This document shows, piece by piece, positions 54,590 through 58,000 of a stretch of DNA of 58,000 nt. Source of the stretch: Diphasiastrum complanatum (Eukaryota; Streptophyta; Lycopodiopsida; Lycopodiales; Lycopodiaceae). Below the pieces are notes generated by a model that did no database searches, was not told the DNA's origin, and saw nothing but the letters and a program-made list of their open reading frames with translations. Both the position numbers and the translations under genes were made by a program. The DNA lies in contig CM055112.1 in the NCBI GenBank assembly GCA_029204225.1, positions 24,370,693 through 24,428,692 of the forward strand, in the 5' to 3' direction. Every line of letters starts with the position of its first letter. The first letter of the stretch is position 1.

Positions 54590-56216
54590 CAAACAGATAT
54601 CTGTCGTGTCAGTATGTAGCTTGGAAGAGGATAGATCTTAGTGCGCAGTAGCTGTGGCTAAGAGTTCGACTCTATCTAGGCAGAATAGGAATAAGAATTC
54701 CGTATCAGAGGTTCCGACAGCCACATGGTAGCACCCTGTCACTAGGCAAGTTAGATAGGAGGACTGTCATCCCACATGCCACTCATCAACCGGAACAAAT
54801 GTACCAATGAGCATATGACATGTGTTTGCTTGACCAATCAACTCTCTCCTACCAAAGTCATCAGTCTAGCCAGTCCTTTCTCAAGGACCAAATATAGTTA
54901 CTTTCATACTGTCATATTTATTGTGGACATGACAAGGATTAAAATGCATAACATTCGTTCGCCCTCGAGAGACATCGTCCACAATGACAAACTCAAGGTA
55001 TTGTGCACACAGCGTTCCCCCAAGTAGCATTTGTAGAGGCCTACAATGCCAAGCAACCAAACATCCAAAACCAAGTGGCTATGCAGATGCCTCTACCACC
55101 TATCCAATATCCTTGTCGGCCTGTAGCGCAGGCATCCCAAAGGGAGCCAAGAACCTCGACTTAGCTTCCCGGCTTTCAACAGTTGCCGTCCGAACCCACT
55201 CGACATACAAGTAGCCAACTCGCCAACAAAGATCACACTTAACCAGCTTGAAGTTCTGGAACCAACATTGAGAGCCAACCTAGTGCCATGCCAGATCAGA
55301 GGTCCCGAGGTGGGTAACTTCCCTCCAAGCAAGCTGCCCGACTTACATCAAACTTAACCAACTCCAAGCTTCGTTACAAACGAGTAACATCCATTCCAAG
55401 CAAGCCGTCTGACTTACATCAGACTTAACCAACTCAAAGCTTCGTCACGAATGTTGGAAGCCAACCTAGATAGCCATACAATAGGTAACTTCCACCCAAG
55501 CAATCAGCCAACAGGTTAGAGCCTATTCCCCAAGAGCTTAACCATTTCACATTCATGCAAGGGACAATAATAACCACAAGACACGACAAATATGACGACA
55601 ATCAACTTTTGGACCGAATGGTCTCGACAGCATACCGTTGGCGTCCCAGACCGAATGGTCGCGACGACATACCATTGGTGTCTCGGGATATGACCCTTAG
55701 CTAGGCAGCAAGTCAAAGAGATTTGAAGCAGCCTTACAACTGGCACTTTTACCCAACATTGAAACCCATAAGGTAATCAAAGTCAGTTTGAGGAAAATCT
55801 TACTTTATCAATGAATCTAAGACGGTTGCATTTCAAATGCGTGACCGCCGATCCTAGTCTCCGGGGCACTAGCATCCCAAGGTTGGTGCCAGGACAACAT
55901 TCCAGCAAGGGAAGCTGAGACTTGGTTGGAGCTTGCCCTGAGTCGCAACCTACATTCCCTTATAGTTATGGTGGGATTCGCCACCTCCCCTCATAGCAAG
56001 TGCTTAGACCAAATTGGTAAAGCACGTTTTTCTCTTTCTAGTATTTTCTCTCTCTAAATTTATTGATCCCCAAGCTTCCTTTAATCATGCCTAGATCGTG
56101 TGAGGTGATTGCACATCGATCTGAGCTCTCTGGACTTCACTAGATCCGATCAAAGTTTTTGAGCTATAGGAACTTGGCGCTGGTTGGATTCTGGTCACAA
56201 TGGTACTAGTGTCGGC
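54590..56216. other. Stretch without recognisable gene, with two small tandem repeats
   Basis: No gene recognised. A worn repeat with period about 72 (CCAAGCAAGC...GACTTACATCA.ACTTAACCAACTC.AAGCTTCG) is at about 55324-55445. A shorter one, period about 38 (GACCGAATGGTC.CGAC...CATACC.TTGG.GTC), is at about 55612-55685. The region resembles worn retroelement or satellite sequence. Confidence 0.5.
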
Positions 56217-56465
56217 TTCTATGACATCTGTAAACCCCAAAAACCGCGCCATAAGCTTTGTAGTATGTACTGGCAATGGGCATGAATAGATTCTCGCAAC
56301 CTAATAACCTATCCATGACAGTATCAATAATTGATTGAGGAAAGTGACCATAGTCACCATACAGAGCTTCTCCTCTTGAAATTGCATTCTCTAGAGCATT
56401 CTCATGAAATTGGATGTATCTATTTGTTACTAGACTTTCTATGACATCTGTAAACCCCAAAAACC
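56217..56465 (-). other. Unrecognised coding-like fragment between short direct repeats
   Basis: On the minus strand an open stretch reads GFTDVIESLVTNRYIQFHEN and ALENAISRGEALYGDYGHFP, then QSIIDTVMDRLLGCENLFMP. Composition looks like real protein, but I do not recognise the family. It is bounded by a 29-bp direct repeat (TTCTATGACATCTGTAAACC...) at 56217-56245 and 56437-56465, so both ends would encode GFTDVIE. It could be a captured gene fragment. Confidence 0.35.
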
Positions 56466-56639
56466 CTCAAAAACACATTAAAAAAAAAAAAAAACCTAAA
56501 AAAAAATTCCCATTTCGAACCTGAACCAAACGTTTAATACACATTTCAAACGCGTTTCGAAACGAAGTAAGAAACGCGCCCATGAAACATTGATTTCTGG
56601 AAGCCTTTTTGCCAAAAAGAGATGAATGTTGTTCCCAAG

Positions 56640-58000
56640 AAAAGGAAATCACTATCAATTAAAGATTTGAAGCCGCCCAAGTATATGGGAGACGTTGCAG
56701 TGCATACCATGGATGCAATAGAGAATTGGCTACAGAAGTGGAACCGCACTTCACATGTGTGGTGTTGACAATGGCGATGAGAACATCATTGAGACTACTT
56801 AACATTTGCAAGAGAGTGCGCAAAGGTGGTGGCGTGAAGTCATTAGAGAAAATCTTGACTATCGAGGCTTGAACAAGATTGTTGTTAAGCATCAATATTG
56901 TATGCCACATATATGTTCGATAAAATTGCATGGTGTTATTGTGTTCACTGTTTAGCAAGATTGTTTAAAGAGTGGATACCAGCAAGTCAAAGGTCGTGAA
57001 GATGATGTGCATAAGACAACCTTTAGGACTTGTTTCAGTGACTATGAGTTTTTAGTCATGCCTTTTGGATTGACTTATGCCCCAGCATCACTTATGATGT
57101 TAATGAACAATGTACTCACAACATTTATGGGCAGTGTGTGGTTAATTTTGTGAATGACATTTTGGTTTACAGTTGTGGTGAAGCATTGCATGTAAGACTG
57201 TTTTGTCAACGCTGAGTGAAAACACTATGTTTGATAACAAAGACTGATTTATTTCAAAAGGAAATAGCATATTTGTGTTTGTGAGTGTCAGCAAAAGTTA
57301 GATCTGAAGAATGTTGCTACTCTTCTTGTTTGACCAATGCCTATAGACTTAACAACATTAAGAAGCTTTCTTGGATATCGTAAAGGTGTGAAGAATTATT
57401 CACATGTAGTTGCACCATTGATTGATATGTGAAAAATGGACATACGTTCAGCAACAAAGTTTTGATGCTTTGAAACAAGTTGTGGTTGACTTTGTCACGT
57501 TAAAGATTGTTGACTCTTTTTTGTAGAAATGGATGCAAGTGCCATCGCTGTCAGGGTACTTTTGATGCAAGCGGGTAGGCTAGTGGCCTTTGAGAGCAAG
57601 AAGCTTAACCCTGTTCAGAAAAATTATCATTCATGAAAAGGACTTCTATGCCATAATCCACGCTTTGAAGGCATGGAGGCATTATTTGTATGGTACAAAA
57701 TTCTATATGTACGCTGACCATGAAAATTTGAAGTAATTCTGCAACAAAACGGACCTAAGAGGGCGACAGGCCAAGTGGGCTAAGTTGATGCAAGAATTTC
57801 ACATGATGAGAATCTACTTAAAATGGTAAAAAAAAACTGAGTCCTTTTGAGCTGAATTATGGTTTTAGACTTACTAGTCTTGCTACAATAGAAATTTCTC
57901 AAAAAGTGCCTAGTGCAGCTAAATGTTTAACTCCATGAGTGAAATGCTTGAGCTACTAAAAAGAAATGTAATACAAGCAATGCATCAAGCTAAGTCCTTT
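56640..58000 (+). pseudogene. Collapsed Ty3/gypsy copy D (gag, RT, RNase H, post-integrase tail)
   Basis: Gag: DLKPPKYMGD, DAIENWLQKWNR and HLQESAQRWWREVIRENLDY (56671-56868). At about 56950 the sequence is already in RT ([38 protein letters not shown] at 57052-57111). RNase H pieces follow ([45 protein letters not shown]). Near 57840 it jumps to a segment normally beyond integrase (SPFELNYGFRLTSLAT). Protease, the front of RT and the whole integrase are missing, and stops are frequent. It continues past the window end. Confidence 0.8.

Noticed and set aside
54645-54690. tRNA-like T-arm (GAGTTCGACTC)
   Set aside because: No matching D-arm, anticodon arm or acceptor stem could be found around it.
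43197-58000. CRISPR arrays, bacterial operons or organellar genes
   Set aside because: No regularly spaced repeats, no ribosome-binding-site-led operons and no plastid or mitochondrial gene signature anywhere in the window.

Overview
This window looks like a repeat-dominated stretch of a land-plant nuclear genome. The evidence is tRNA-iMet primer sites of the form TGGTATCAGAGC, chromodomain Ty3/gypsy elements, a Ty1/copia element, L1-type LINEs, and hAT transposons with DUF659 and hATC domains and spliced genes. The species cannot be named from sequence alone; a large TE-rich genome such as a fern or lycophyte is only a guess. I see no intact host gene, rRNA, tRNA or CRISPR array. Almost everything recognisable is a transposable element (TE), often one nested in another.

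Left edge (1-2940): a minus-strand chromovirus-type gypsy copy (A) with an unbroken pol frame but no gag/protease. A second copy of the same family (B, 44955-51119) has both LTRs and gag, but a broken pol. B sits inside the 5' LTR of a damaged copia element (44916-54589), and the uninterrupted site survives in that element's 3' LTR.

Heart of the window (4541-20339): three hAT elements in a row, E1 (+), E2 (+) and E3 (-). They are joined by (AT)n tracts, and the intact termini read CATAG...CTATG. The cluster is flanked by a 183/230-bp direct repeat. All three share a four-exon transposase gene (BED finger, Pro-rich region, DUF659, hATC) with an unusual C-terminal extension: an Arg-Glu/acidic stretch, Pro-rich stretches and, in E3, two AT-hooks. 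E3 also carries a second, convergent small gene for a charged, probably coiled-coil protein. It lies behind an 86-bp tandem-repeat promoter containing CCAAT boxes. E2 keeps that promoter but has lost the gene body; E1 has lost both. I consider this two-gene hAT family the best candidate for an undescribed system. A separate 465-bp hAT-type MITE with an 8-bp target duplication lies at 21719-22183.

Middle (23.8-43.2 kb): fragments of an L1-like LINE family (ORF1 with an RRM-like part, AP-endonuclease, RT, C-terminal Cys/His region). Copy ends repeatedly abut (TC)n or (TTTC)n tracts. One copy is split inside its endonuclease by a complete minus-strand chromovirus (C, 31604-37950, TSD TACAA). The right end (56.6-58.0 kb) holds a collapsed gypsy copy (D). 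The remaining AT-rich stretches carry no gene I recognise.
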